A program made the translations under genes and the position numbers. A DNA stretch of 64,000 nt from Lentibacillus siamensis (lineage in GTDB: Bacteria > Bacillota > Bacilli > Bacillales > Amphibacillaceae). A model generated the notes under the pieces. It made no database searches and was not told the origin of the DNA. It was given only the letters and a program-made list of their open reading frames with translations. The number at the start of each line of letters is the position of its first letter. The first letter of the stretch is position 1. The stretch lies in assembly GCF_039522605.1 (NCBI RefSeq), contig NZ_BAAADS010000012.1, positions 310,001 through 374,000 on the forward strand, given 5' to 3'. Shown here in pieces: positions 56,749 through 64,000 of the stretch.

Positions 56749-57741
56749 ATGGCAAAAAATCGCCATGAAACATTAGGCCTGACAGACAATCAGGTAATGG
56801 AAATGTATAAGACAATGCTTTTAGCAAGAAAAATTGATGAACGGATGTGGCTGTTGAACCGTGCTGGGAAAATACCGTTTGTCATTTCCTGTCAGGGGCA
56901 GGAGGCAGCACAAGTGGGTGCATCATTTGCTTTGAACAGGGATACAGATTATGCGGCCCCATATTATCGTGATATGGGAGTTGTATTGGCTTTTGGTATG
57001 ACAACCAAAGAGTTGATGCTTTCCGGCTTTGCCAAAGCGGAAGACCCCAATTCAGCCGGACGCCAGATGCCGGGGCATTTTGGACAGAAGAAAAATAGAC
57101 TCTTGACTGGTTCATCACCGGTTACAACACAGCTTCCACATGCAGTTGGGGTCGCGCTGGCTGCTAAAATGGATAAGAAAGATATTGTTTCACTCGTAAC
57201 ACTTGGTGAGGGTTCTTCAAATCAGGGTGATTTTCATGAAGGACTTAACTTTGCCGGTGTTCATAAGTTACCTGTAATTACAATGGTTGAAAACAATAAA
57301 TATGCGATTTCGGTTCCACTCGAAAAACAAATCGCATCTGAAAGTGTATCGGTACGGGCTAAAAGTTATGGTATGCCAGGTGTAACAGTAGATGGGAATG
57401 ACCCACTTGCTGTGTACGAAGCAGTGAAAGAAGCGAGAGAACGGGCAAGCAGAGGTGATGGCCCTACATTAATTGAGGCGGTATCCTATCGGTTGACTGC
57501 GCATTCAAGCGATGATGATGACCGTCAATACAGAGACAGTGCCGAAGTTGAAGAGGCTAAAAAGAAAGACTCATTAATTACATTTGCAGCTTATTTAAAG
57601 GAAGTGGGCTTGCTGACCGATGAAGTGATGAAGGAAATAGAGGGTGAAATTGGAAACCTAATCGATGAAGCCACTGATTATGCAGAAAATGCACCATATG
57701 CAGAAGCTGAATCTGCATTAAAATATGTATACGAAGAGTAG
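56749..57741 (+). CDS. bkdAA: Branched-chain 2-oxo-acid dehydrogenase E1 alpha subunit
   Basis: A 330-residue thiamin-diphosphate E1 alpha chain. The ThDP motif GEGSSNQGDFHEGLNFAGVHKLPVI... (GDG..NN type, ending VENNKYAISVP) and the phosphorylation-loop region TAHSSDDDDRQYR are conserved. It decarboxylates 2-oxo acids from Leu, Val and Ile. GGGAGG site; paired with bkdAB. Confidence 0.95.
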   Translation: MAKNRHETLGLTDNQVMEMYKTMLLARKIDERMWLLNRAGKIPFVISCQGQEAAQVGASFALNRDTDYAAPYYRDMGVVLAFGMTTKELMLSGFAKAEDPNSAGRQMPGHFGQKKNRLLTGSSPVTTQLPHAVGVALAAKMDKKDIVSLVTLGEGSSNQGDFHEGLNFAGVHKLPVITMVENNKYAISVPLEKQIASESVSVRAKSYGMPGVTVDGNDPLAVYEAVKEARERASRGDGPTLIEAVSYRLTAHSSDDDDRQYRDSAEVEEAKKKDSLITFAAYLKEVGLLTDEVMKEIEGEIGNLIDEATDYAENAPYAEAESALKYVYEE

Positions 57742-57756
57742 GGAGGGAATTACGCA

Positions 57757-58740
57757 ATGCCAGTTATGTCATATATACAAGCTGTAACAGCAGCAATGAA
57801 AGAGGAAATGCAGCGTGATGAAAATGTATTTGTCTTAGGGGAGGATGTCGGAAAAAAGGGTGGTGTTTTTGGGGCCACTAAAGGACTGTATGATGAATTT
57901 GGTGAACAGCGGGTGATTGACACCCCACTTGCGGAATCGGCGATAGCAGGTGTTGGTATTGGAGCTGCCATGTACGGTAAGCGTCCGGTGGCTGAAATGC
58001 AGTTTGCGGATTTTATCATGCCTGCTGTCAATCAGATCATTTCCGAAGCAGCCAAAATCAGATACCGCTCCAATAATGACTGGAATGTGCCAATGACGAT
58101 TCGTGCACCATATGGCGGCGGTGTCCACGGGGCACTGTATCATTCCCAGTCGGTTGAAGCAGTTTTTGCAAACCAGCCCGGGCTGAAAATTGTTATGCCG
58201 TCAACTCCTTACGATGCCAAAGGATTATTAAAAGCATCTATTCGTGATAATGACCCGGTAATGTTTTTTGAACATAAACGTGCATATCGCTTATTGAAAG
58301 GTGAAGTTCCGGAAGATGATTATGTTCTTCCAATAGGCAAGGCTGATGTGAAGCGTGATGGATCTGATGTTACCGTAATTACATACGGATTGGCCGTTCA
58401 TTTCGCGCTTCAGGCTGCAGAAAAATTGGAGGAAGAAGGAATTGATACACATATTCTGGACCTACGTACCGTTTATCCACTTGACAAAGAAGCAATTGTT
58501 CAAGCAGCATCCAAAACGGGTAAAGTATTGCTGATTACGGAGGACAACAAAGAAGGAAGCATTATTGGAGAGGCAGCAGCGATTATAGCGGAAAATTGCC
58601 TGTTTGATTTGGACGCACCCGTACAACGACTTGCCGGCCCTGATGTTCCAGCAATGCCGTACGCTCCAACAATGGAAAAATATTTTATGATTAATCCGGA
58701 TAAAGTTGAAAAAGCAATTCGCGAACTGGCTGAATTTTAA
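57757..58740 (+). CDS. bkdAB: Branched-chain 2-oxo-acid dehydrogenase E1 beta subunit
   Basis: A 327-residue transketolase-like E1 beta chain (FVLGEDVGKKGGVFGATKGL, DTPLAESAIAGVGIGAAMYG, RAPYGGGVHGALYHSQS). It completes the alpha2-beta2 E1 with BkdAA. GGGAGGG site 15 bases after bkdAA. Confidence 0.95.
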   Translation: MPVMSYIQAVTAAMKEEMQRDENVFVLGEDVGKKGGVFGATKGLYDEFGEQRVIDTPLAESAIAGVGIGAAMYGKRPVAEMQFADFIMPAVNQIISEAAKIRYRSNNDWNVPMTIRAPYGGGVHGALYHSQSVEAVFANQPGLKIVMPSTPYDAKGLLKASIRDNDPVMFFEHKRAYRLLKGEVPEDDYVLPIGKADVKRDGSDVTVITYGLAVHFALQAAEKLEEEGIDTHILDLRTVYPLDKEAIVQAASKTGKVLLITEDNKEGSIIGEAAAIIAENCLFDLDAPVQRLAGPDVPAMPYAPTMEKYFMINPDKVEKAIRELAEF

Positions 58741-58761
58741 TCAGATGAGGAGGGATTTCAT

Positions 58762-60021
58762 ATGGCCACAGAAAAGATAAATATGCCCCAGCTCGGGGAA
58801 AGTGTGACAGAAGGTACCATTAGCTCATGGCTGGTTGGTGCTGGTGATAAAGTAAAAAAATACGATCCGATTGCCGAAGTCATGACAGATAAAGTAAATG
58901 CTGAAGTTCCGTCTTCATTTACAGGGGTCATAAAGGAGCTTGCTGCACAGGAGGGCGACACAATCGAAGTTGGGGAGCTTATGTGCTATATCGACATTGA
59001 AGGTGGGGGGACTCCGGTTGAAGAAGATTCAAAAGCACAGCAAGAAGCTGGTGACAAGCAGCAATCCAATACGGAAGCTTCCGGAGGTCAATCCATGAAG
59101 AAACGGTATTCCCCTGCCGTTTTGCGTCTTGCCCAGGAAAATGACATTGACTTGGAGAATGTGAACGGATCCGGTAGGGCGGGAAGAATAACACGGAAAG
59201 ATATTGAAAAAATTATTGCATCAGGTGAGAGACCAAAAGCTCCGGAGCCAAAAGAAGAACCGTCCAGACAGGAAACGAAGAAACCGGAGAAACCAGCGGC
59301 ACCGCAAGTTTCTGCACAATCGGGTGATATTGAAATCCCTGTTACAGGTGTACGAAAAGCAATCGCAGATAACATGGTGAGGTCAACGACGGAAATACCA
59401 CATGCCTGGATGACTGTTGAAGCTGATGTAACAGAACTTGTGAAATACCGTAATCAGGTCAAAGATAATTTTAAACAAACGGAAGGGTTCGGTCTGACAT
59501 TTTTTGCGTTTTTCGTTAAAGCTGTTGCACAGGCTATAAAAGAATATCCGCAATTGAACAGTACATGGGCAGGCGATAAAATTATCCAGCGTAAGGATAT
59601 TAATTTATCCATTGCTGTTGCCAAAGACCAAGAGTTATTTGTGCCGGTTATTAAAGCTGCGGATGAAAAAAGCATTAAAGGAATCGCTAAAGATATATAC
59701 GATTTGGCAATGAAAGCCCGGTCAGGTAAGCTGACCCCAGAAGATATGCAGGGCGGTACATTTACGGTGAATAATACCGGATCATTTGGTTCCATTCATT
59801 CGATGGGTGTCATTAATCATCCACAGGCGGCCATTCTGCAGATTGAATCCATTGTAAAACGCCCTGTTATCATCAATGATATGTTCGCAGCCCGTGATAT
59901 GGTTAATTTGTCCTTGTCACTTGACCACCGGATATTGGATGGTCTTGTCTGCGGCCAATTCCTGGCAAGGGTTAAAGAAATACTGGAAAATATCAATAAA
60001 GATACAACAAACATATATTAG
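58762..60021 (+). CDS. bkdB: Branched-chain 2-oxo-acid dehydrogenase E2 (lipoyl acyltransferase)
   Basis: A 419-residue E2. One lipoyl domain (residues 2-77) has the lipoylated Lys44 in MTDKVNAE. A peripheral subunit-binding domain (about 112-150, YSPAVLRLAQENDIDLENVNGSGRAGRITRKD) follows between charged linkers, then the catalytic domain (about 190-415) with SLDHRILDGLVCG carrying the active His/Asp. It forms the core that makes branched acyl-CoAs for iso/anteiso fatty acids and catabolism. The octanoyl-transfer gene lipM is not in its usual place in this window. Confidence 0.95.
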   Translation: MATEKINMPQLGESVTEGTISSWLVGAGDKVKKYDPIAEVMTDKVNAEVPSSFTGVIKELAAQEGDTIEVGELMCYIDIEGGGTPVEEDSKAQQEAGDKQQSNTEASGGQSMKKRYSPAVLRLAQENDIDLENVNGSGRAGRITRKDIEKIIASGERPKAPEPKEEPSRQETKKPEKPAAPQVSAQSGDIEIPVTGVRKAIADNMVRSTTEIPHAWMTVEADVTELVKYRNQVKDNFKQTEGFGLTFFAFFVKAVAQAIKEYPQLNSTWAGDKIIQRKDINLSIAVAKDQELFVPVIKAADEKSIKGIAKDIYDLAMKARSGKLTPEDMQGGTFTVNNTGSFGSIHSMGVINHPQAAILQIESIVKRPVIINDMFAARDMVNLSLSLDHRILDGLVCGQFLARVKEILENINKDTTNIY

Positions 60022-60110
60022 GAAGTATTTGAATTGAAATATGCCCCCAAAATTGATAAGCTGAATACAGGTTATAACACTAATTACTCTAATAAGGGGA
60101 TGGAATTGAT

Positions 60111-60542
60111 ATGGATTTTAACCTGTTCATGAATGACGTTGTGGATGCAGCGCGTAAAGATATATCAGAGGCTGGGTATGAAGAGTTAACTAGTCCCGAC
60201 GCAGTGGATAAGGCAATGACACGCGAAGGATCCACGCTCGTTATGATTAATTCGGTATGTGGTTGCGCTGGCGGTGTTGCACGTCCTGCTGCAGCTAATG
60301 CAATTCATTACGACAAGCGTCCTGATCATTTGGTGACTGTATTTGCGGGGCAAGATCGTGAAGCCACTGATAAAGCCAGAGAATACTTTGAAGGGTATCC
60401 GCCTTCATCACCTTCATTTGCTTTTTTGAAAGATGGCAAAATCGTTACGATGCTTGAACGTTCTGATATCGAAGGCTACAGTGCAGTAGATGTGATTGGT
60501 AAGCTTCAGCATGTATTTGATGAGCATTGTAAGGAAATATAA
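60111..60542 (+). CDS. brxB: Bacilliredoxin BrxB (YqiW family)
   Basis: A 143-residue thioredoxin-fold DUF1094 bacilliredoxin. The active site is Cys50-Gly-Cys52 (CGC, followed by AGGVARPAAA). It removes bacillithiol from S-bacillithiolated proteins. ATG 60111 has AAGGGGA. The position after bkdB is the same as yqiW in B. subtilis, which supports BrxB over BrxA. Confidence 0.93.
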   Translation: MDFNLFMNDVVDAARKDISEAGYEELTSPDAVDKAMTREGSTLVMINSVCGCAGGVARPAAANAIHYDKRPDHLVTVFAGQDREATDKAREYFEGYPPSSPSFAFLKDGKIVTMLERSDIEGYSAVDVIGKLQHVFDEHCKEI

Positions 60543-60564
60543 TTTAACCGATCATTTCGGTATA

Positions 60565-60604
60565 AAGGGGCTGTCTCAATATTAACGGGTCAGCCCCGTT
60601 TTAT
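60565..60604 (+). terminator. Terminator of brxB
   Basis: GGGGCTGTCT...(A)CGGGTCAGCCCC pair as GGGGCTG/CAGCCCC around TCTCAATATTAACGGGT, followed by GTTTTATT. Confidence 0.7.
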
Positions 60605-60674
60605 TAGGTCAAATTTAAAGGTGAGGATAAACGGAAATCTTATCCGTTTAATACATCGCAAGGGAGAATGCAGC

Positions 60675-61655
60675 GTGATTATTGGCCCTCGGACAATTAA
60701 GACAGCAATAGGCACAACCATTGCTATTTCGATTGCTCAATTTATGGATTTGTCCAATTTTGTGTCAGCTGGTGTCTTAACGATTCTGTGTATTCAGCCA
60801 TCCAGGAAAAAATCTGTTGTAAGTGCCTGGCATCGTTTTGTAGCATGTATCCTGGCAAGTCTGTTTGCATTTGCATTCTTTGAAACAATTGGTTACAACC
60901 CATTGGTGGTAGGGTTAATGCTTGCCTGTTTTATTCCCACTACTGTTTTTTTGAAAATAACACAGGGGATTGCAACCAGTTCGGTTATTATTTTAAATTT
61001 ATATAGTGCCGGCGACATTCCGATTGAGTTTTTAATTAATCAGTTTTTTTTGATTGTGGTTGGCGTTGGTGTTGCTCTTTTGATTAATTTATACATGCCC
61101 AGTCTGGATAAACCACTCAGGGAAAAGCAAGTGGAACTGGAACAAAACTTTCAAAAAATCCTGCATGAAATTGCTTTGTACATACGAACCGACAAGCAGG
61201 AATGGGATGGCAGGGAAATTACAATTTGTGAAAACATATTACAGGAAGCATCGGATTTGGTATCATTGGATAGAGAAAATCATTTATTGCGAAACAAACA
61301 TCCGTATGCGGATTACTTCACGATGCGCAACCGTCAGTTCGAATTGTTGCAACGGATGATGCCATTGGTGAGCCGCTTACCAAAAATTGATTCCATTTCG
61401 ATCAAAATTGCCGATTTTTTTGAGGAACTGTCCGAAGCGGTTCATCCGGGGAATACTGCCGTTATCTATTTGGAACAGCTGGAGGAACTGCGCAGGGATT
61501 TTGACCGTGAACCACTTCCGGATACACGGAAAAAATTCGAAACGCGTGCTAATCTGTTTCGGCTGCTTCATGAAATTGAAGACTACCTGTTATTGAAAAA
61601 GAAATTTAAGGAAAGTGACGTTAAAAAGAAAACAAAAAAGACCGGTACCAATTAA
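60675..61655 (+). CDS. yqjA: YqjA-like aromatic acid exporter family membrane protein
   Basis: A 326-residue FUSC/aromatic-acid-exporter-type protein (DUF939 family). The N-terminal half has four to six hydrophobic segments (about 8-145) and the C-terminal half (150-326) is soluble and helical, rich in charged residues. The gene name follows position after brxB and the fold; transport substrate is unknown. GTG 60675 has AAGGGAGA; the longer frame from 60621 lacks a site. The C-terminus is strongly basic (KKKFKESDVKKKTKKTG). Confidence 0.8.
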   Translation: MIIGPRTIKTAIGTTIAISIAQFMDLSNFVSAGVLTILCIQPSRKKSVVSAWHRFVACILASLFAFAFFETIGYNPLVVGLMLACFIPTTVFLKITQGIATSSVIILNLYSAGDIPIEFLINQFFLIVVGVGVALLINLYMPSLDKPLREKQVELEQNFQKILHEIALYIRTDKQEWDGREITICENILQEASDLVSLDRENHLLRNKHPYADYFTMRNRQFELLQRMMPLVSRLPKIDSISIKIADFFEELSEAVHPGNTAVIYLEQLEELRRDFDREPLPDTRKKFETRANLFRLLHEIEDYLLLKKKFKESDVKKKTKKTGTN

Positions 61656-61668
61656 AGACCAGTCTTTG
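61636..61668 (+). terminator. Hairpin at the end of yqjA
   Basis: AAGACCGGT and ACCAGTCTT pair with one bulge around the stop codon; the T-run is short (TTTGAC). Possibly a weak terminator. Confidence 0.45.
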
Positions 61669-61689
61669 ACAGAGCTATTTGATTAATGA

Positions 61690-61827
61690 TTATATAAGCA
61701 TTGCCAGGCCAGCCGTCAGTGATGACAAAAACATTGCAATAATCATGAGATAAATAATGATTTTCATTCGTCGGTCACGTTTTGACTTTTTTCTTGGTGC
61801 TTGTGTTTTCGTTTGTTGATTTGCCAA
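61690..61827 (-). CDS. Prli42-like small membrane protein
   Basis: A 45-codon frame: basic, polar N-terminus (MANQQTKTQAPRKKSKRDRR) then a single helix (MKIIIYLMIIAMFLSSLTAGLAMLI). The start is TTG 61827 behind AAGGAGGAT. The final 25 residues resemble Prli42, the 31-residue Listeria membrane anchor of the stressosome, whose Bacillaceae relatives lie next to yqjA. An internal ATG gives only the helix. The Lys/Arg-rich extension is compatible with docking to a cytoplasmic complex. The function here is inference from family resemblance and position. Confidence 0.72.
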   Translation of the reverse strand: MANQQTKTQAPRKKSKRDRRMKIIIYLMIIAMFLSSLTAGLAMLI

Positions 61828-61942
61828 TTTAAATCCTCCTTCAATCCCAATTCATACTTGTATTTTATCGTTTTATCGGGGATTGGACAAGTGCTATCTT
61901 TTATATCAAACTATATTATAAGAAATTGGGGGTTGCATCAAA

Positions 61943-63595
61943 ATGAAAGATGACAAATTTTCCAGCAAACATGCGGATTGGGAACAGTCTGTTGATAAAA
62001 CAGTCAAGCGGTTTCCTGAGCGAAAGGAACCTTTCACAACATCTTCCAATATTGACGTCGGCCGGCTTTATTTTCCTGAAAATGATCCGGACTATGAAGA
62101 TAAACTCGGGTATCCGGGGATTTATCCGTATACAAGGGGCATTCAGCCGACCATGTACCGAAGTCGTTTCTGGACGATGCGTCAATACGCCGGATTTGGG
62201 TCGGCCCAGGAAACGAACAAACGATTCCGTTATTTGCTTGAACAGGGTCAAACGGGACTTTCGGTAGCTTTTGACCTGCCGACACAAATTGGTTATGACT
62301 CAGATGATGTGATGGCTGAAGGAGAAGTAGGTAAAGTTGGGGTTGCGATTGATTCACTGCATGATATGGAGCAGCTGCTCGATCAGATTCCGCTTGATAA
62401 AGTCAGTACATCCATGACGATTAATGCACCGGCTTCCGTATTACTGTGTATGTACATAGCTGTTGGGGAAAAACAGGGAGTACCGCTTGAAAAACTGACT
62501 GGTACGATTCAGAACGATATTTTAAAAGAGTATATTGCCCGCGGAACGTATATTTTTCCGCCGAAGCCGTCAATGCGTCTAATTACGAACATATTTGAGT
62601 TTTGTCAGCAGCATGTACCGAAATTTAATACAATCAGTATTTCCGGTTACCATATCCGGGAAGCGGGCTCTACTGCCGTTCAGGAGGCGGCATTTACCAT
62701 TGCGAATGGGATGGCTTATGTTGATGCTGCATTGCAGGCAGGCCTTGATATTGATAAATTTGCACCGCGGCTGGCGTTTTTCTTTAATGCACATAACAAT
62801 TTTTTTGAAGAAGTGGCAAAGTTTCGTGCTGCGAGAAGAATATGGGCAAAAATTATGAAAGAAAAATATAAGGCGGAAAATCCGAAAAGCTGGAAGATGC
62901 GGTTCCATACGCAAACTGGCGGTTCCACACTTACAGCTCAACAGCCTGACAACAATATTGTCCGTGTGACCATGCAAGCGCTTGCTGCAGTTCTGGGTGG
63001 GACACAGAGTTTGCACACCAACTCCAAGGACGAAGCGTTATCATTGCCAACGGAAGACTCAGCCCGGATTGCGCTCAGGACCCAGCAGATTATTGCAAAT
63101 GAAAGCGGAGCCGCGGACACCGTTGACCCGCTTGGAGGTTCCTATTACGTGGAGGAGCTGACAGACCGGATTGAACAGGACGTGGAAAAATACCTCGAGC
63201 AAATTTCGGAACTCGGCGGGGCTGTTCAGGCTGTAGAAGAAGGCTTCATGCAACGCGAAATTCATCATAATGCTTATGAAACGCAAAAGAAAATTGAAAA
63301 AGAGGAAGAAATCATTGTTGGACTGAATCAATACAAATTGGATGAGGAAGTGAATCCTGATTTGCTCAAGGTTGATGAAGCGCTTGAGCAGGCACAGATT
63401 GGTTCGCTTCAGAAGGCAAGACATGTGCGTGATCAGGAAGCGGTCGATCAAACATTGTCAGCGATTCGTGAACAGGCAAAAGATGCAGAAGCTAATTTGA
63501 TTCCGTATATTCTGGATGCGGTCCGGTCGTATGCAACAGTCGGGGAAATTTGCAATGTGCTGCGTAATGAATTTGGTGAGTTTACGGGAGCATAA
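61943..63595 (+). CDS. Methylmalonyl-CoA mutase, large catalytic subunit
   Basis: A 550-residue acyl-CoA mutase TIM-barrel subunit without a cobalamin domain (split type). The family blocks YTRGIQPTMYRSRFWTMRQYAGF, GLSVAFDLPTQIGYDSDD, SISGYHIREAGSTAVQE, RFHTQTGGSTLTAQQP and GGTQSLHTNSKDEAL are all present. TMY in the first block keeps the Tyr typical of methylmalonyl-CoA rather than isobutyryl-CoA mutases. It would convert methylmalonyl-CoA to succinyl-CoA with adenosylcobalamin. A GGGGG site lies before ATG. The B12 subunit gene follows after 12 bases. Confidence 0.9.
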   Translation: MKDDKFSSKHADWEQSVDKTVKRFPERKEPFTTSSNIDVGRLYFPENDPDYEDKLGYPGIYPYTRGIQPTMYRSRFWTMRQYAGFGSAQETNKRFRYLLEQGQTGLSVAFDLPTQIGYDSDDVMAEGEVGKVGVAIDSLHDMEQLLDQIPLDKVSTSMTINAPASVLLCMYIAVGEKQGVPLEKLTGTIQNDILKEYIARGTYIFPPKPSMRLITNIFEFCQQHVPKFNTISISGYHIREAGSTAVQEAAFTIANGMAYVDAALQAGLDIDKFAPRLAFFFNAHNNFFEEVAKFRAARRIWAKIMKEKYKAENPKSWKMRFHTQTGGSTLTAQQPDNNIVRVTMQALAAVLGGTQSLHTNSKDEALSLPTEDSARIALRTQQIIANESGAADTVDPLGGSYYVEELTDRIEQDVEKYLEQISELGGAVQAVEEGFMQREIHHNAYETQKKIEKEEEIIVGLNQYKLDEEVNPDLLKVDEALEQAQIGSLQKARHVRDQEAVDQTLSAIREQAKDAEANLIPYILDAVRSYATVGEICNVLRNEFGEFTGA

Positions 63596-63607
63596 GGGGG
63601 GATATTC

Positions 63608-64000
63608 ATGAAGAAAATACGAGTATTAATCGCAAAACCGGGACTTGATGGACATGACAGGGGAGCATTGGTCATTGCCCAGGCGCTTCGTGATCACGGG
63701 ATGGAAGTTATTTATACCGGATTACGACAGTCTCCTGTCCAAATAGCCCAGGCTGCTATACAGGAGGATGTCGATGTAATTGGGCTGTCATCGCTTTCGG
63801 GTGCACATAAAACATTATTTCCAAAAGTAATCGAAGTGTTGAAGGAACGTGATGCCGGCGATATACCGGTTGTTGGCGGCGGTGTAATTCCGGAAGAAGA
63901 TATTCCTCTTTTACTTGAAAAAGGAGTTAATAAAATTTTTACAAGCGGGTCATCAACCGAGGCATTGGCTGTTTATATCAAGCAACTGATTAACCCTGAT
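63608..64000 (+). CDS. Methylmalonyl-CoA mutase, cobalamin-binding subunit (3' end beyond window)
   Basis: The first 131 residues of a B12-binding domain protein. The base-off/His-on signature Asp14-Gly-His16-Asp-Arg-Gly19 (LDGHDRG) supplies the cobalt ligand His16, followed by GLSSLSGAH and the GGG loop in VVGGGVIPEED. It completes the split mutase. GGGGGGAT site. The sequence is cut at the window edge with little of the domain missing. Confidence 0.93.
   Translation, partial: MKKIRVLIAKPGLDGHDRGALVIAQALRDHGMEVIYTGLRQSPVQIAQAAIQEDVDVIGLSSLSGAHKTLFPKVIEVLKERDAGDIPVVGGGVIPEEDIPLLLEKGVNKIFTSGSSTEALAVYIKQLINPD

Noticed and set aside
1..64000. CRISPR array, toxin-antitoxin pair or defence island
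   Set aside because: No regularly spaced direct repeats, cas-like genes or small paired genes of that kind were seen; the gene order is core chromosomal.

Overview
The window is a gene-dense chromosomal segment of an endospore-forming, naturally competent, low-GC Bacillota. It closely follows the yqg-yqh-yqi part of the Bacillus subtilis map (rpmG, gluP, glcK, comG, gcv, efp, spoIIIA, accBC, spoIVB, spo0A, bkd). The comG operon, the eight-gene spoIIIA operon, spoIVB, spo0A, a lipoteichoic acid synthase and an OLE RNA/OapA pair point to Bacillaceae. A halophilic or alkaliphilic lineage of the Virgibacillus/Oceanobacillus/Lentibacillus kind is my best guess; the genus is inference only.

Layout. 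1-9.7 kb: a partial membrane protein, ribosomal protein L33, folate cyclo-ligase, an orphan ThiF/MoeB enzyme, the rhomboid protease GluP, glucokinase, an LTA synthase and small conserved proteins. 9.7-14 kb: DUF2626 protein and the comG DNA-uptake pseudopilus operon on the minus strand, with a divergent shikimate kinase. 14.8-17.3 kb: yqhG-yqhH, divergent from the glycine-riboswitch-controlled gcvT-gcvPA-gcvPB operon (17.3-21.6 kb). 21.8-30 kb: rhodanese, a B12-dependent ribonucleotide reductase behind paired NrdR-type boxes, MntR, patatin, YqhP, YqhR, AroQ, peptidase YqhT and EF-P. 30-35.4 kb: spoIIIAA-AH behind a near-perfect sigma-E promoter. 35.8-46.3 kb: accBC, yqhY, nusB, folD, xseAB, ispA, a roughly 600-nt OLE RNA with its partner gene oapA, then tlyA, argR and recN. 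46.7-49 kb: spoIVB and spo0A. 49-50.7 kb: aspartokinase and yqzF on the minus strand. 50.8-60 kb: bkdR and the sigma-54-dependent branched-chain keto-acid operon. 60-64 kb: brxB, yqjA, a tiny Prli42-like gene and a split methylmalonyl-CoA mutase, whose small subunit runs off the end.

How the genes work together. The bkd operon turns Val, Ile and Leu into acyl-CoAs that feed branched fatty acids or catabolism. The neighbouring B12-dependent mutase could take the propionyl-CoA branch to succinyl-CoA. Both the mutase and the ribonucleotide reductase need cobalamin. The sporulation genes are joined by their regulators: sigma-H and Spo0A boxes before spo0A, sigma-E before spoIIIA, and SpoIVB signalling from the forespore.

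Most unusual features: (1) the OLE RNA-oapA module, with dxs missing from its expected place after oapA; (2) a bkd operon without ptb, whose butyrate kinase has lost the conserved Ser/Thr phosphate-loop signature; (3) a 14-bp palindrome shared by the bkdR and bkd upstream regions, a candidate BkdR operator; (4) three copies of a structured intergenic repeat near 21.6, 28.4 and 35.5 kb; (5) tandem NrdR-type boxes one DNA-face apart before nrdJ. I saw no phage, transposase, CRISPR array, tRNA or rRNA. No clearly undescribed multi-gene system is evident.
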